DNA of 64,000 nucleotides from the NCBI RefSeq assembly GCF_007971385.1, contig NZ_CP042434.1:124001-188000 (forward strand). Direction: 5' to 3'. This stretch comes from Arachidicoccus ginsenosidivorans. GTDB lineage: Bacteria > Bacteroidota > Bacteroidia > Chitinophagales > Chitinophagaceae. Each line of letters starts with the position of its first letter. Position 1 is the stretch's first letter. The position numbers were made by a program, and so were the translations under genes. Below are positions 1-9,993 of the stretch, one piece after another. A model generated the notes under the pieces. The model was given only the letters and a program-made list of their open reading frames with translations, was not told the DNA's origin and did not search any database.

Positions 1-36
1 GGCTACTTTTTCTTCTTTGTCCAAATGTGATGATGC

Positions 37-60
37 GTCTGTCTATCTGTCTGCCTGTCT
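37..60. repeat. Short tetranucleotide repeat (GTCT-like)
   Basis: Six tetramers follow one another: GTCT, GTCT, ATCT, GTCT, GCCT, GTCT. This is a simple repeat in non-coding DNA downstream of the first SusD gene. No function is visible. Confidence 0.5.
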
Positions 61-131
61 GCACTCATCAATACTAAACATTCCTCTAAGCCGGTGACTA
101 AAGTAATGAAGTAATAGTAATAGTAATAACA

Positions 132-159
132 AAAATGGGGAGTGTATTCTCCCCATTTT
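132..159 (-). terminator. Hairpin terminator after susC/susD pair 1
   Basis: An 11-bp perfect stem (AAAATGGGGAG at 132-142, CTCCCCATTTT at 149-159) closes a 6-nt loop. Read on the minus strand the stem runs into TTTTTGTTATT, a typical intrinsic terminator for the SusD gene that ends at 261. The plus strand also has a T-rich tail, so it may work both ways. Confidence 0.7.
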
Positions 160-212
160 AAAAAAGGTATAAGGCCTATTATTTGTAGGCGACGACCTGT
201 AACTACTTAATT

Positions 213-230
213 AAGTAAGTAAGTAAGTAA
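213..230. repeat. AAGT microsatellite
   Basis: Four successive AAGT/TAAG tetramers lie just after the stop of the SusD gene. It is a simple repeat that could vary in length; no coding effect is expected. Confidence 0.5.
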
Positions 231-260
231 TAAAAAGATGGTGTTGCCAATTCAAAACAC

Positions 261-2057
261 CTACTGTTCTGGAGCAACATTGCTTTCAGCACCCGGGTAA
301 CCTATATTCTGATTGATATGCCCTTCTGAATTCGCTAATATCCAGTTTTCTGGAATCGGCCAAAGCACATGATAGGGTTTCATAACATAGGCATTGGTTG
401 AATAGAAGTATTGGGTCGCATAAAAGTTATTCTTTTTCATGATGCGATCATAATACCAGTTCTTTTGACTGAAATTATCCAAGGAATAACCATTTCTTTT
501 TTCCTGTGCCATAAGGAAAGCGATTCTGGTTAATTCAGATTTACGGTGTTCTTCCAAATATAATTCTCTTGCACGTTCACTCAATATGTCATCTAAGTTT
601 ACATTTGCCAAAAGAGGTGCCTTGGAGCGCGCACGGATGGTGTTTACGTCTTCTGTCGCTTTAGAGATATTATTCAACCACCAGTAGGCTTCTGCTCTTA
701 TCAGGTAGGTTTCTGCCAGTCTAAAGACATATGAATCAGTAAACCCACCAGAAGGAGCCTTCCCTTTATTAATATCATCCTTATATATCAACACTTTAAC
801 AGTAGGAAATGAAAAATAACACCGGATGGTATCTCCTACATATTTTGCCTGAATAGGTTTACCGAACCATGCAGCACTTCCGCCTTTGGAAGCAGGCCGA
901 TTATAATATAACCTGGATTTATCAAACCAGTTATTTGGATCGTGTCTAAGATCTGCACCACAATTTTCCCAAATCTCGTACTGTCCGTAATTAGAAGGAC
1001 GTATTTTAGCGATACCACGACCAAGGCTATCCACTTCTTCATATCCATCATATGGAGCGGCGTCATAGGTAGTACCCTGTTTACCATCTGGGGTTTTTAC
1101 TACGCCGCCATTGCTCCAATAAGGGACAAAGTTGCGCATTCTGTAGGAACCATTTACAGATCCGTCTCCTGGTACACCGTAACGCTCCTGTACTACATAC
1201 AACCCTTCCTTATTTTCTGGCGCACTGATATTATCTGGATCAAAAAGGTCATTGAATACATCTAGTTTGGGATTGCTGGCATTGACACCAAAACGGTCTG
1301 TCATTAGTTTTTTGCCATAATTATTAATACACCTGGTACAGGCATCAATTGCATCTTGAAAATCACCTAAAGCGAGATCAATTTTTGCTAGCATATGTTC
1401 GCCTGCTGCCCGGCCAACTGCGCCTGGCTGCGCGTCCAAAGGTAACCACTGCACTGCAAACTCCATATCAGATTTCATCTGTTTTAGGATTTTTGTCCTG
1501 GAAGCCGTTTTAAAATCAAGTTTCGGTGAGGTCACTTCGTCAAGAGATAATGGCACATCACCGAACTCATTGACTAACAGATAATACCAATAAGCTCTAT
1601 GAAAATAACCTTCTGCTAGGATGGCATTTTTGGCTTCTTCTGAATCAAATGTCGCTTTTGGTACATTACTGATAACTGTATTGGCATAGGTGATACCATC
1701 CCACCCAAGCAACCAATAGCGCATATACAAATTATAATTGGAGGTTGGTGTGAGCTGCGTTTCCAAGTTATGAATCTCCTTGGTTTCCGGACTACCTATT
1801 ACAGACAGATCCGAGAAGGCATATTCATACACAATGGGTGTACGACAGGTACCTGCATCAAAGGCGTCACCCACCCATTCAAGTTTCTGTTGTTTTCGGC
1901 AGGTAACAAGCGCTGATTCCAATCCCGCCTGATCTATAAAGACATTTTCTGGAGCATAAAAGGATAAGGGCTCCGGTTTTAATTTCACACAACTATCCGT
2001 ACTAGCCAGTATACAGATGGCCAGGGCAGCTTTTATTATATTATATCTCGTTTTCAT
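261..2057 (-). CDS. SusD/RagB-family glycan-binding lipoprotein
   Basis: Surface lipoprotein expected to capture a glycan or other nutrient and hand it to the SusC partner encoded just upstream. The 598-residue protein starts with a lipoprotein signal ending in ASTDSC, giving Cys23 as the likely lipidated residue. The middle carries the TPR-like helices of SusD proteins (AEGYFHRAYWYYLLVNEFGD near 150-170, and the RLAETYLIRAEAYW helix near 450) and the C-terminal half has the usual ERARELYLEEHRKSELTRI segment. Length is normal for the family. It lies 23 bp downstream of the SusC gene in the same operon. The ligand is not predictable from sequence; the divergent GH105 gene hints at a uronic-acid-containing glycan. 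Confidence 0.93.
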   Translation of the reverse strand: MKTRYNIIKAALAICILASTDSCVKLKPEPLSFYAPENVFIDQAGLESALVTCRKQQKLEWVGDAFDAGTCRTPIVYEYAFSDLSVIGSPETKEIHNLETQLTPTSNYNLYMRYWLLGWDGITYANTVISNVPKATFDSEEAKNAILAEGYFHRAYWYYLLVNEFGDVPLSLDEVTSPKLDFKTASRTKILKQMKSDMEFAVQWLPLDAQPGAVGRAAGEHMLAKIDLALGDFQDAIDACTRCINNYGKKLMTDRFGVNASNPKLDVFNDLFDPDNISAPENKEGLYVVQERYGVPGDGSVNGSYRMRNFVPYWSNGGVVKTPDGKQGTTYDAAPYDGYEEVDSLGRGIAKIRPSNYGQYEIWENCGADLRHDPNNWFDKSRLYYNRPASKGGSAAWFGKPIQAKYVGDTIRCYFSFPTVKVLIYKDDINKGKAPSGGFTDSYVFRLAETYLIRAEAYWWLNNISKATEDVNTIRARSKAPLLANVNLDDILSERARELYLEEHRKSELTRIAFLMAQEKRNGYSLDNFSQKNWYYDRIMKKNNFYATQYFYSTNAYVMKPYHVLWPIPENWILANSEGHINQNIGYPGAESNVAPEQ

Positions 2058-2080
2058 ATTCTTGTTATTGTATAATAAGT

Positions 2081-5000
2081 TTAAAGGGTAACGTAAACAC
2101 CTAGGGTATAAATACGAGGCACCCTACTCATAGTTTCCGGATCGTAATATTTCCATTTCGTAATAACAAATACATTATCAACACTTGCCATGACTCTTAA
2201 TGCAGGAATGGAATATTTGCGCAAGATCTTTTCAGGAAAATTATACGTAAGGCTGGCATTTTGCATCCTTAAAAAATCCCGTTTTTCGTAAAAATAAACG
2301 GATGGGTTACTGGAATTTGAGGCCAATCTTCCATAGGTATTAGAGGGATTAGTAGGCGTCCAGTAATCATTCCAAATGGAATTTGAACTCTGAAAATATC
2401 GGTTATCTTCATTACGTCGCATATTATTTCTGCCCCAGTAATCAAACTCACCTCTTATAACAAAGGAGAAATCGAAATTTTTAAACAATTGAAGGTCACT
2501 TCTAAGGGAAGCTCTGTATCTAGGCACTGAAGAACCCAGCCAGACTTTGTCATCATTATTTACTACGCCGTCCTTATTCACATCCAGCGCTTTGGGATCT
2601 CCGGGCTGTTTTCCATAAACTTTGGCATCATCTTCTTCCCCTAGTTGCCATATACCCGTCACCTTATAATCACGAATATCGTCTAAGCCATGTCCGATAT
2701 ACCAACCGTTGGAGATATCATCTGCCTCTTTGCCTGTAGTCGTATCCGTTGTGCCATACAAATGCACAATATCGTTACGATTCATACTGAAAATCAGTGA
2801 GGTAGACCAAACTACTTTATCAGGTATATTGATATTTAGGCTGGTTAGTGATATTTCAAGGCCTTTATTGTCTACTTGTCCCAGGTTAGCCAGTACACTG
2901 GTGTAACCTGTAAATCCAGGCAATAACCTATTGAGTACTAAATCGGTTGTTTTGTTATAATAGCCATCGATTGTCCCAGATAAACGGTTATTCCATAAAC
3001 CAAAATCAATGCCTATATCGGTAGCGTGTGTGGTTTCCCATTTAATGTTTTCATTGGCCAGTCTGGTCTGGTAAACACCCTTAACATTTTCGCCTCCTTC
3101 TATATTATCTAAGATGGCCAGTGTACCTAAAGCTGCATATCTACCAATATCTCTGTTACCACTTGTTCCCCAGGAAGCTCTTAATTTAAGGTCATTAAAT
3201 ATGGACCCTTTCATGAAATTTTCCTGTGATATTCTCCAGGCTGCCGCAAATGCTGGATAAGTCCCATAGGGATTGTTTTGACCAAAGGCGGAGAATCCGT
3301 CTCTACGAATAGAAGCCGTTAATAAATATCGGTCTTTAAAACTATAATTAACCCTGCCTAATAAGGAAGTTCCTGTCTGGACCTGATCGTCTGAATTCGT
3401 TAACGGATTGATACCTGTATTTAACTGATGATAAATAAGGTTTCCATTGGGTAAGAATCCTTCGTTGGAGGCAATGGTATTGTAGGTATTAAACTGTTCT
3501 TCTCCTGCTACTGCTGTTAACTCTATATGATGGATCTTATTGAAGCGGTAATCCCAATTGAGGATATTTTCTACACTCCACTCATAATCAGAGTATTCAT
3601 TACGGGAGGCTTTGCCTCCGGTGGGCACCCCTGCATTCTTATCGGAAGTATAATTATAGGTTTTCATCCAACCATACCGGTTATTCCAGTTTGTCCTGAA
3701 TGTGATACCATAAGGTAGGGTCAATTTACCATATAGTGTGGCATTTAATGTCTGCACTTTATAAAAATAGCTATTGACAGTAGAGGCATATAATGGATTG
3801 GCAATTCTGGCATCCCCTGTCGGGTAAATAGCCAGGGAGCCATCATCATTGTACATATTGCCATAGGGGCTCATTACATCTGCATTTCCTTCATTAACGG
3901 TTAGTGTATTATCTGTTCGATCAGCAAATTGGGTCGTTGTACCAATTTGTAACCACTTGGTCACATTAGATTCAAGATTGATTCTCGCATGCACGGATTT
4001 AAAGTCATCTCCTACTATAAAACCTTTGTTATTTGTATAACCAATAGAGGTATAGTAAGAAGTGCTTTTGCTTCTTCCGGAAACGGCTACGTCATGATCT
4101 TGTCTGAAACCGGTTTGATAGACTGCATCTCTCCAGTCCACCGCTTTGCCAGCTTCGTAGTTTTTAATCTCTATATCACTTAGTTGCAGCCTAGATAACC
4201 ATGTTTCAATATAATCTCCATCAAACTCACCATCATAGGTAGACCATTGTTCTTTGGTCACTCCATCTGGGAGATTATTTGGATTATCATAATACCCTTT
4301 ACCCTTTTGGGAAGATGCTGGATTAAAATAATCTATGGTTTTAAAATAATCTGATCTGCGCTGAATATACTGTGCTGGTGTGGGGCTAGGGGGTAAACCA
4401 AGCATTTTTGCCACACCCAGCTTGGAGCTGAATTCCACTTTGGGTATTTCTGAGGTACCCCGTTTTGTCGTAACGGCAATAACGCCAGCAGACCCTTTAG
4501 CGCCATATATGGCTGTTGAACTCGCATCTTTGAGTACATCAATACTCGCAATGTCATTGGGATTGATATCGTTAAGATTACCATTAAAAGTCACCCCATC
4601 TAAAATAATCAAAGGCGTTGTAGAAGCAGTCAGTGAGGCGGGACCTCTAACCTGAAGGCTACCGCCACCTGCAGCATTATTATTAATGGAAACATTTACG
4701 CCAGGTATTGTACCTTTTAGAAAATCAACAAAGCTTGTGGCTACTTTGGTATCCAATACCTTTTTGTCTAAATGGGAAATAGAACCAGTCAGATCTCTTT
4801 TGGTGGATGTTCCATAACCGATAACGACTACGTCGTTTAAGGAACTGTCACTGGTTGCCGCTAAAACGACATTTACAATAGAATCCTCCCCTAATAGTTC
4901 TACCTTAGGCATATAACCTATCATAGAAAACTCTAGGGAGTTGCCTGAACTTGCTTTTAAACTAAAATGGCCATTGTCATTAGACATGGTCCCGGTTTTC

Positions 5001-5212
5001 GTATTCTTTAGTAATACGGAAACCCCTCTTAATGGAAGTCCGTCATTGTTTCTGACGGTTCCAGAATAGGTTTTTTGCTGCGAATAACCGGCAATCGCTA
5101 TAAGTATCCCCGGCAACAGACAAATTAAAAATTTAAATTGCTTCACGTTTTTGATTTTTTTGATGATCGACCCATTAAACCCAACTTTTTCTATGCTTCG
5201 TATATATCCCAA
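2081..5212 (-). CDS. SusC/RagA-family TonB-linked outer-membrane protein
   Basis: TonB-dependent outer-membrane channel that imports the ligand bound by its SusD partner. The 1043-residue protein has a signal peptide (hydrophobic core near 27-42, ending AGYSQQ), a carboxypeptidase-regulatory-like domain near 47-130 (TYSGTVRNNDGLPLRGVSVL), a TonB-box-like NDVVVIGYG near 125, the plug domain near 140-250 (IDVLKDASSTAIYGAKGSAG) and a long beta-barrel to the C terminus. No STN domain is present, so it need not signal through FecR. The start is uncertain: the ATG used here gives about 25 residues before the signal core, and an internal GTG just before KQFKFLICLL is an alternative. Confidence 0.93.
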   Translation of the reverse strand: MGYIRSIEKVGFNGSIIKKIKNVKQFKFLICLLPGILIAIAGYSQQKTYSGTVRNNDGLPLRGVSVLLKNTKTGTMSNDNGHFSLKASSGNSLEFSMIGYMPKVELLGEDSIVNVVLAATSDSSLNDVVVIGYGTSTKRDLTGSISHLDKKVLDTKVATSFVDFLKGTIPGVNVSINNNAAGGGSLQVRGPASLTASTTPLIILDGVTFNGNLNDINPNDIASIDVLKDASSTAIYGAKGSAGVIAVTTKRGTSEIPKVEFSSKLGVAKMLGLPPSPTPAQYIQRRSDYFKTIDYFNPASSQKGKGYYDNPNNLPDGVTKEQWSTYDGEFDGDYIETWLSRLQLSDIEIKNYEAGKAVDWRDAVYQTGFRQDHDVAVSGRSKSTSYYTSIGYTNNKGFIVGDDFKSVHARINLESNVTKWLQIGTTTQFADRTDNTLTVNEGNADVMSPYGNMYNDDGSLAIYPTGDARIANPLYASTVNSYFYKVQTLNATLYGKLTLPYGITFRTNWNNRYGWMKTYNYTSDKNAGVPTGGKASRNEYSDYEWSVENILNWDYRFNKIHHIELTAVAGEEQFNTYNTIASNEGFLPNGNLIYHQLNTGINPLTNSDDQVQTGTSLLGRVNYSFKDRYLLTASIRRDGFSAFGQNNPYGTYPAFAAAWRISQENFMKGSIFNDLKLRASWGTSGNRDIGRYAALGTLAILDNIEGGENVKGVYQTRLANENIKWETTHATDIGIDFGLWNNRLSGTIDGYYNKTTDLVLNRLLPGFTGYTSVLANLGQVDNKGLEISLTSLNINIPDKVVWSTSLIFSMNRNDIVHLYGTTDTTTGKEADDISNGWYIGHGLDDIRDYKVTGIWQLGEEDDAKVYGKQPGDPKALDVNKDGVVNNDDKVWLGSSVPRYRASLRSDLQLFKNFDFSFVIRGEFDYWGRNNMRRNEDNRYFQSSNSIWNDYWTPTNPSNTYGRLASNSSNPSVYFYEKRDFLRMQNASLTYNFPEKILRKYSIPALRVMASVDNVFVITKWKYYDPETMSRVPRIYTLGVYVTL

Positions 5213-5981
5213 CTCTTATTACAGGGCCTAAGCATAGCATACCCCGTAACGCTGTAAATAACAATCAGCAAAGCCCTTGTAAAACCTACTTTATTTCTCC
5301 TCCCTGCTATTTCATCCGTCTTTTTCGTTTTGCTATAAGTCTCATTTTATTATAGGCAATAAAATCATGGCCAAAACCAACAAAAGCATCGCACTTTAGA
5401 ACTTGATAAAAAAGAGGTTATTGAATCAGTTCGTACAATTCATCTCCTATTTTCATTCGCATTGGCAATCGATGAAAAATTTAAAAATCTAACTAATTGA
5501 TTTACTTACTAGTGAAATAATTACTTTTTCATAAAAAATAAGTTTAATATTAAAATAAATACCATTCAATAATTGCCTGCCTTTATTTAAAATCAAACAT
5601 TTATTTTGAACAATATTTACCTTTTTTATCCTTATTTTCTAAAGCAAATTTGTAACATTATCTTTTTAAAAGGCCTTCAAATATTCTCATTGATTCAATT
5701 TATCTTATCATTTTCTTAATAATTAAAATCAGTGTTGTTAAATTGACTATTTTCGTTTTGAAATATCGGTTTTTCAAAGTTATAATATTAAGTATCAAAA
5801 GATTAAGAATCTAAACTTGCAAATTTAAAAAATACAACATTTTGCCGGCTAATATCTTATAACAATAAGAAATCGTCTGATTTAATGCATTTCTCTATAG
5901 TGGAAAAGACCTAAATGAGTTCATATTTTACATTCAAACGATAAAACGGACAATCTTTTACCCATAAAAATTAAATACATT
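5213..5981. other. AT-rich divergent intergenic region
   Basis: About 770 bp without a gene between the divergent SusC and GH105 starts. It is very AT-rich and must hold both promoters, but I see no convincing Bacteroidota -33/-7 pair, riboswitch or operator. Such long AT-rich leaders are common before glycan-use genes. Confidence 0.5.
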
Positions 5982-7133
5982 ATGATAAAGTACATTCGTA
6001 TCAGTCGCTGTTTGGTCGCCCTGGCCTTACTCACATTTTTTTATTCATCGGCCTCTGCCCAAAAAAGCAAGCACTACCTGAAAAACTTCCCTGAAGGTGA
6101 CTCGCCCAAGGAAATTGGCCAACGTATTGCCAATCATTTTGTCGGCACACTCAATAAATTTATTGGCGAGGATCAGCGTCCGCATTATATACATTATCCG
6201 GTTACTTGTACTTGGTTCGGTGCCTTGGAGTTCGCGAAGCTTACCAAAGATAAAAAGCTTCAAAAGGAGCTAGCTGGCGCCTATCAACCTTTGGAAGGGG
6301 ACAGAAAAAAAATGGTCCCCAAACCCGATCACGTAGACTTTGCAGTATTTGGTATCGTCCCATTTGCCCTTTACAGACAAACAAAAGACAAAAAATATTT
6401 GGATTTTGCTGTTTCATATGCTGATAAGCAGTGGGGTAAGCCCTTTGGCCGACACGTAAATAGTAGTTCATATTACTATTACAACAATGGACTTTCTTTT
6501 GAAACCAGAATGTGGATTGATGATATGTATATGATCACTGCACTACAGACCCAGGCGTATATTACCACAGGCAAAAAAGTCTATTTGAATAGGGCCGCCA
6601 AGGAGATGGTCCACTATCTTGATTCTTTGCAACAACCAAATGGGTTGTTTTATCACGCTCCAGATGTACCTTATTATTGGGGAAGAGGAAATGGATGGAT
6701 GGCCGTTGGCATGACTGAAGTGCTTAAGGTCTTACCAAAAAATCACCCAGATAGAGCAGCAATACTGGCTGGTTACCATAAAATGATGCGCTCTTTATTA
6801 AAATTTCAAGATGCCAAAGGGGTATGGCATCAATTAATTGATGACCCTAAGGCGTGGGAAGAGACCTCTTCTACAGGCATGTTCACTTATGCATTCATAA
6901 CAGGAGTTAAGGAAGGCTGGCTTGATAAGGATATATATGGTCCGGCAGCAAGAAAAGCATGGCTGGGACTCATTTCGTTTATTAATGACAATAATGATAT
7001 AACCAATGTCTGTGAGGGTACAAATAAGAAAAACAGTCACCAATATTATTTGGACAGGAAACAAAATACCGGTGATTTGCATGGTCAGGCTCCGATACTT
7101 TGGTGTGCCAATGCGTTAATTAGCAAGCTTTAA
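5982..7133 (+). CDS. GH105/GH88-type unsaturated uronyl hydrolase
   Basis: Predicted secreted hydrolase that removes the 4,5-unsaturated uronic acid left at the non-reducing end of oligosaccharides by polysaccharide lyases. The 383-residue protein has a signal peptide ending near Ala26 and the alpha/alpha-barrel motifs of the YteR/RhiN group: RMWIDDMYM near 176-184 with the catalytic Asp, the WGRGNGWMAVGM segment near 233, and ETSSTGMFTYAF near 286. It is encoded divergently from the SusC/SusD pair, which suggests a pectin/rhamnogalacturonan-like or other lyase-cleaved glycan. GH105 rather than GH88 is favoured by the RGNGW and SSTG segments, but family and substrate need profile comparison. 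Confidence 0.88.
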   Translation: MIKYIRISRCLVALALLTFFYSSASAQKSKHYLKNFPEGDSPKEIGQRIANHFVGTLNKFIGEDQRPHYIHYPVTCTWFGALEFAKLTKDKKLQKELAGAYQPLEGDRKKMVPKPDHVDFAVFGIVPFALYRQTKDKKYLDFAVSYADKQWGKPFGRHVNSSSYYYYNNGLSFETRMWIDDMYMITALQTQAYITTGKKVYLNRAAKEMVHYLDSLQQPNGLFYHAPDVPYYWGRGNGWMAVGMTEVLKVLPKNHPDRAAILAGYHKMMRSLLKFQDAKGVWHQLIDDPKAWEETSSTGMFTYAFITGVKEGWLDKDIYGPAARKAWLGLISFINDNNDITNVCEGTNKKNSHQYYLDRKQNTGDLHGQAPILWCANALISKL

Positions 7134-7230
7134 TAATTGCATAATTACTTTGGCGGTGCATAAGCATCTTCTCAGTTTAGAAAAACAACTAACGTTCAAT
7201 CAATTATATATTATTGTTTTTACAAACACA

Positions 7231-7270
7231 GCTAAAGGCCACTTGTAATTCCATACGAGTGGCCTTTAGC
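7231..7270. terminator. Hairpin between convergent genes
   Basis: A perfect 13-bp stem (GCTAAAGGCCACT at 7231-7243, AGTGGCCTTTAGC at 7258-7270) encloses a 14-nt loop. It lies between the ends of the plus-strand GH105 gene and the minus-strand receptor gene. The U-tract is weak on either strand, so a bidirectional terminator is likely but not certain. Confidence 0.55.
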
Positions 7271-7345
7271 GTACTAATAAATAATAATTTGAATGTTTTG
7301 GAAAATAATTTTTGGCAAATAACCGAACATCACCCAAATTGTCCA

Positions 7346-9700
7346 TCAAAACGTAATAGTATAACTGAGATTAGGAATAACCAACGCCTCCCTATAATCT
7401 TCTATTTTTTGATTCAAATAATTATAAGCAAATCCAAAATGTTCCCTATATCCATTGGCATTTATAATTTTTAAGGATATCTCATGTGTACTTTTTTTAC
7501 GGTTTATTTTATAATTGATGGTCAGGTGTGTTGTTAAGGCAGGATCATATTGTCTTGTAAACGCCTCATGTTCATTAAATACAGCCTCCCTTTGTGAAAG
7601 AGATGCTGCCATATCTAACGGGCTGTAATGATCTCCTCCCTGATAGCTTATGCGTCCATTGACACCTAATGATTTTTGTTTATATTTTCCCAGTTGCCAT
7701 TCTTTTCCCGCTAATAAATTAAAAACATAGTTGCGGTCATACCTAGTATCTCTCCATGTATTATCTCCACCCATATATTTAGATTTAAAGACTGAGCTGG
7801 TAAACATCCAATAAAACCCACGGGTCATATTTTTTTCCAGCGTGAGATCCACGCCGTAATTTTTGCCTTTTCCTGTGTTCTGTAATGGTGCATCAAAAAA
7901 CCAGTCATCTTCTAAATTAATTAAGGAGAAAGAGCTGTCTTTGATTACAGGTACATCAAATAAATATTGATAATAGGCTTCTAATTTAAAGTGTAAAGCA
8001 GCGGAAAGGCTTTTATCAAATCCCAGAACAAAATGATGTGCCTTTGTGAAATCCAAACTTTTATTGACTAGGTCATTATTTAATCCTCCCTTTACAAAAT
8101 AATTACTTATACGATCTAATCGGCTATGTAATCCATAGGCTAAGGTGAAAAATTGTCTGTCATCTACGCTATACTTAAAGGCTAATCGTGGTTCAATTGT
8201 ATATTGATGGTTAAGCATAAATACCTGGCCATTAACCCCTGCATTCATGGTCCATCTATTTGCCAGGTTTAAGGTAGACTGCGTATAAGCTGACAATAAC
8301 GTACTGGACCCTTTTGCATCAGCAATTGTTTTCAATGGCGCATTTAGTACTGGTTGGGTGCGCATTAAAAGATTATATTCCATTTGCGTAATGGTAAACC
8401 CTGTTTGGTTGGTATGTCTAGCATTAAATTTAGTCCGTAGCGAAGAAGACAGTACAAAATTTGTATAGCAGTTTTTGATCCGGTCCTCTGGTATAAAAAC
8501 ATTTTGTTTGTCTAAGCTATCGGACTTTAAATGAATACCACTTGACGTGGCCGCTAAGGTTGTTTTTAAGATGAATTTATTTGAAAAAGGCATTTCATGT
8601 GTCAATCCAAGTGTCCCCATATATTGTTTTACATCTGTTTTTTCCTGATCATCCTGGTATTCCCACTTATTTCGATCCTTTTTAGGTTTGTCTCCCGAGT
8701 GATCCAGGAGCCCTATCCCCCAAAGTGAGAAAGTGCCTGCTTTTCTTGAGGGAAAATTCAGTTTAAACGATAAGTCTTGAAAATTCACACCCGCATTATT
8801 GCCGATAATAGGTCCTATTAATCCTAAAGTAGAATACCTGTAATTAAAAAGATAGGAAGAATTGCCGCTTTTTTTGAAAGGCCCCTCAGAGGAGAGGTCC
8901 AAACCAATTAATCCTAACCCCACCATACTTACACGCTGTTTATTGCTTCCTGTTCGCATGTGCACATCAAACACACCAGATAGCGCATTGTTATAGGGCG
9001 CAGGAAATGCCCCTGTCAAAAAATCTGCACTGGAAAGTAATCTGGAACTAAGTGCAGTTAAAGCGCCTCCACCAAAACCGTCCAAATCGGCAAAGTGATT
9101 CGGATTAGGAATCTCTATTCCTTCCATTTTCCATTGTAATGAATTCGGGCTATTACCTCTCACAACAATTCCGTTGGAACTAACACTGCTGGAAACACCC
9201 GCAAAAGATGCGACAAGTCTTGCTGGATCATCAAAACCTCCGGCAAATCGACTAGCCTGTTCTGGCGTCAACTGACTGGAACTACTAATAGCCATATTGT
9301 CTCCAGCTCCACTTCTAGAGGAGGTTTGAATGACAATATCATCTAGTTGTCCAACTTTTTCATTTAAGACCACTGATAACTCCGGCTGCTTTACAGAAGA
9401 AACAATAATATTTTCTAATATAATTGATTCGTAACCCACAGCGCTACATAAAATATTGTACCTGCCAACCGGAATATGCTTAATTAAAAAATGTCCCATG
9501 GAATCGGCTACCATTCCAATAGAAGCCCCTTGTATAGTGATCGTTGCACCGGGTATTGGTTTTCCTGTTGCGCCGTCTTGGAAGGTTCCACTTATATTTT
9601 GAGTAATTGTTTGTCCACTACTCTTTGTCTGGTAGGCCCATATAAGCAGCAAAAGGCATATAAGCGGCCTTATTTTGAAAGTAAGGTTACATTTTATCAT
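7346..9700 (-). CDS. TonB-dependent receptor with carboxypeptidase-regulatory-like domain
   Basis: Outer-membrane TonB-dependent receptor of 784 residues. It has a signal peptide (to about 29), a carboxypeptidase-regulatory-like beta-sandwich near 33-115 (SGTFQDGATGKPIPGATITI), a plug domain near 135-240 (GDNMAISSSSQLTPEQASRF, then NGIVVRGNSPNSLQWKMEGI) and a barrel ending in YTITF. It is shorter than SusC proteins and has no SusD partner, so it resembles siderophore/metal or small-molecule receptors. It lacks an STN domain; an STN domain is instead encoded in the next gene upstream. A 293-bp gap before it holds an ECF-like promoter, a structured leader and phased GTATAC sites, so it probably has its own promoter within the ECF regulon. 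Ligand unknown. Confidence 0.88.
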   Translation of the reverse strand: MIKCNLTFKIRPLICLLLLIWAYQTKSSGQTITQNISGTFQDGATGKPIPGATITIQGASIGMVADSMGHFLIKHIPVGRYNILCSAVGYESIILENIIVSSVKQPELSVVLNEKVGQLDDIVIQTSSRSGAGDNMAISSSSQLTPEQASRFAGGFDDPARLVASFAGVSSSVSSNGIVVRGNSPNSLQWKMEGIEIPNPNHFADLDGFGGGALTALSSRLLSSADFLTGAFPAPYNNALSGVFDVHMRTGSNKQRVSMVGLGLIGLDLSSEGPFKKSGNSSYLFNYRYSTLGLIGPIIGNNAGVNFQDLSFKLNFPSRKAGTFSLWGIGLLDHSGDKPKKDRNKWEYQDDQEKTDVKQYMGTLGLTHEMPFSNKFILKTTLAATSSGIHLKSDSLDKQNVFIPEDRIKNCYTNFVLSSSLRTKFNARHTNQTGFTITQMEYNLLMRTQPVLNAPLKTIADAKGSSTLLSAYTQSTLNLANRWTMNAGVNGQVFMLNHQYTIEPRLAFKYSVDDRQFFTLAYGLHSRLDRISNYFVKGGLNNDLVNKSLDFTKAHHFVLGFDKSLSAALHFKLEAYYQYLFDVPVIKDSSFSLINLEDDWFFDAPLQNTGKGKNYGVDLTLEKNMTRGFYWMFTSSVFKSKYMGGDNTWRDTRYDRNYVFNLLAGKEWQLGKYKQKSLGVNGRISYQGGDHYSPLDMAASLSQREAVFNEHEAFTRQYDPALTTHLTINYKINRKKSTHEISLKIINANGYREHFGFAYNYLNQKIEDYREALVIPNLSYTITF

Positions 9701-9751
9701 TTTGTAAGTTTTTTTTTGATTGGGAAAAATTTAGGTTATTCGTTTAAATGT

Positions 9752-9795
9752 GGGGCAATAGATAGCCCCTATCCCGACTTTTAATATAGTTGGGA
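9752..9795 (-). promoter_or_regulatory. Structured 5' leader of the receptor gene
   Basis: Two hairpins lie in the presumed mRNA leader: GGGGC/GCCCC (9752-9756 and 9765-9769) and TCCCGACT/AGTTGGGA (9772-9779 and 9788-9795, one mismatch). They could affect translation or stability. No known riboswitch class is recognised. Confidence 0.3.
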
Positions 9796-9833
9796 ATGAA
9801 ATTTTAAATCCAATATTGCTTTGAGATTTTAAC

Positions 9834-9865
9834 TAAGACACTTAGATAGGGAGAGCCCCCTATGG
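9834..9865 (-). promoter_or_regulatory. ECF-like promoter of the receptor gene (copy A)
   Basis: On the minus strand the sequence is CCATAGGGG, 12 other bases, then TAAGTGTCTTA. The same two blocks with the same 12-bp gap occur at 14619-14650 before the GNAT-like gene. About 17 bp separate the G-rich block from GTCTTA, which fits the -35/-10 geometry of ECF sigma promoters (-10 often containing GTC). The predicted start is near 9827, giving a leader of about 127 nt. I infer that the ECF sigma at 12808-13395 uses it. Confidence 0.5.
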
Positions 9866-9922
9866 GATAGCCAATAAATTTTTAGCAGTTAACAGCATAG
9901 AAATTCTGGAGTTTTATTGTGG

Positions 9923-9950
9923 GTATACGTTGGGTATACAATGCGTATAC
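9923..9950. promoter_or_regulatory. Three GTATAC palindromes at 11-bp phasing
   Basis: GTATAC occurs at 9923-9928, 9934-9939 and 9945-9950, exactly 11 bp apart, so all three face the same side of the helix. The first two are preceded by GG. They lie 58-85 bp upstream of the -35 block of the receptor promoter, where an activator could bind. No regulator is identified. Confidence 0.4.
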
Positions 9951-9993
9951 TTTGAGCAGCATACAATTATATAATGTTCAAATAAAACGCGCT

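Noticed and set aside
261..2057. Antisense open frames within SusC/SusD genes as genuine overlapping genes.
   Set aside because: They are mirror frames of long conserved genes with no independent domain evidence.
5213..5981. Riboswitch or small RNA in the long AT-rich leader of the first SusC gene.
   Set aside because: No stable helix or known motif could be found by eye.
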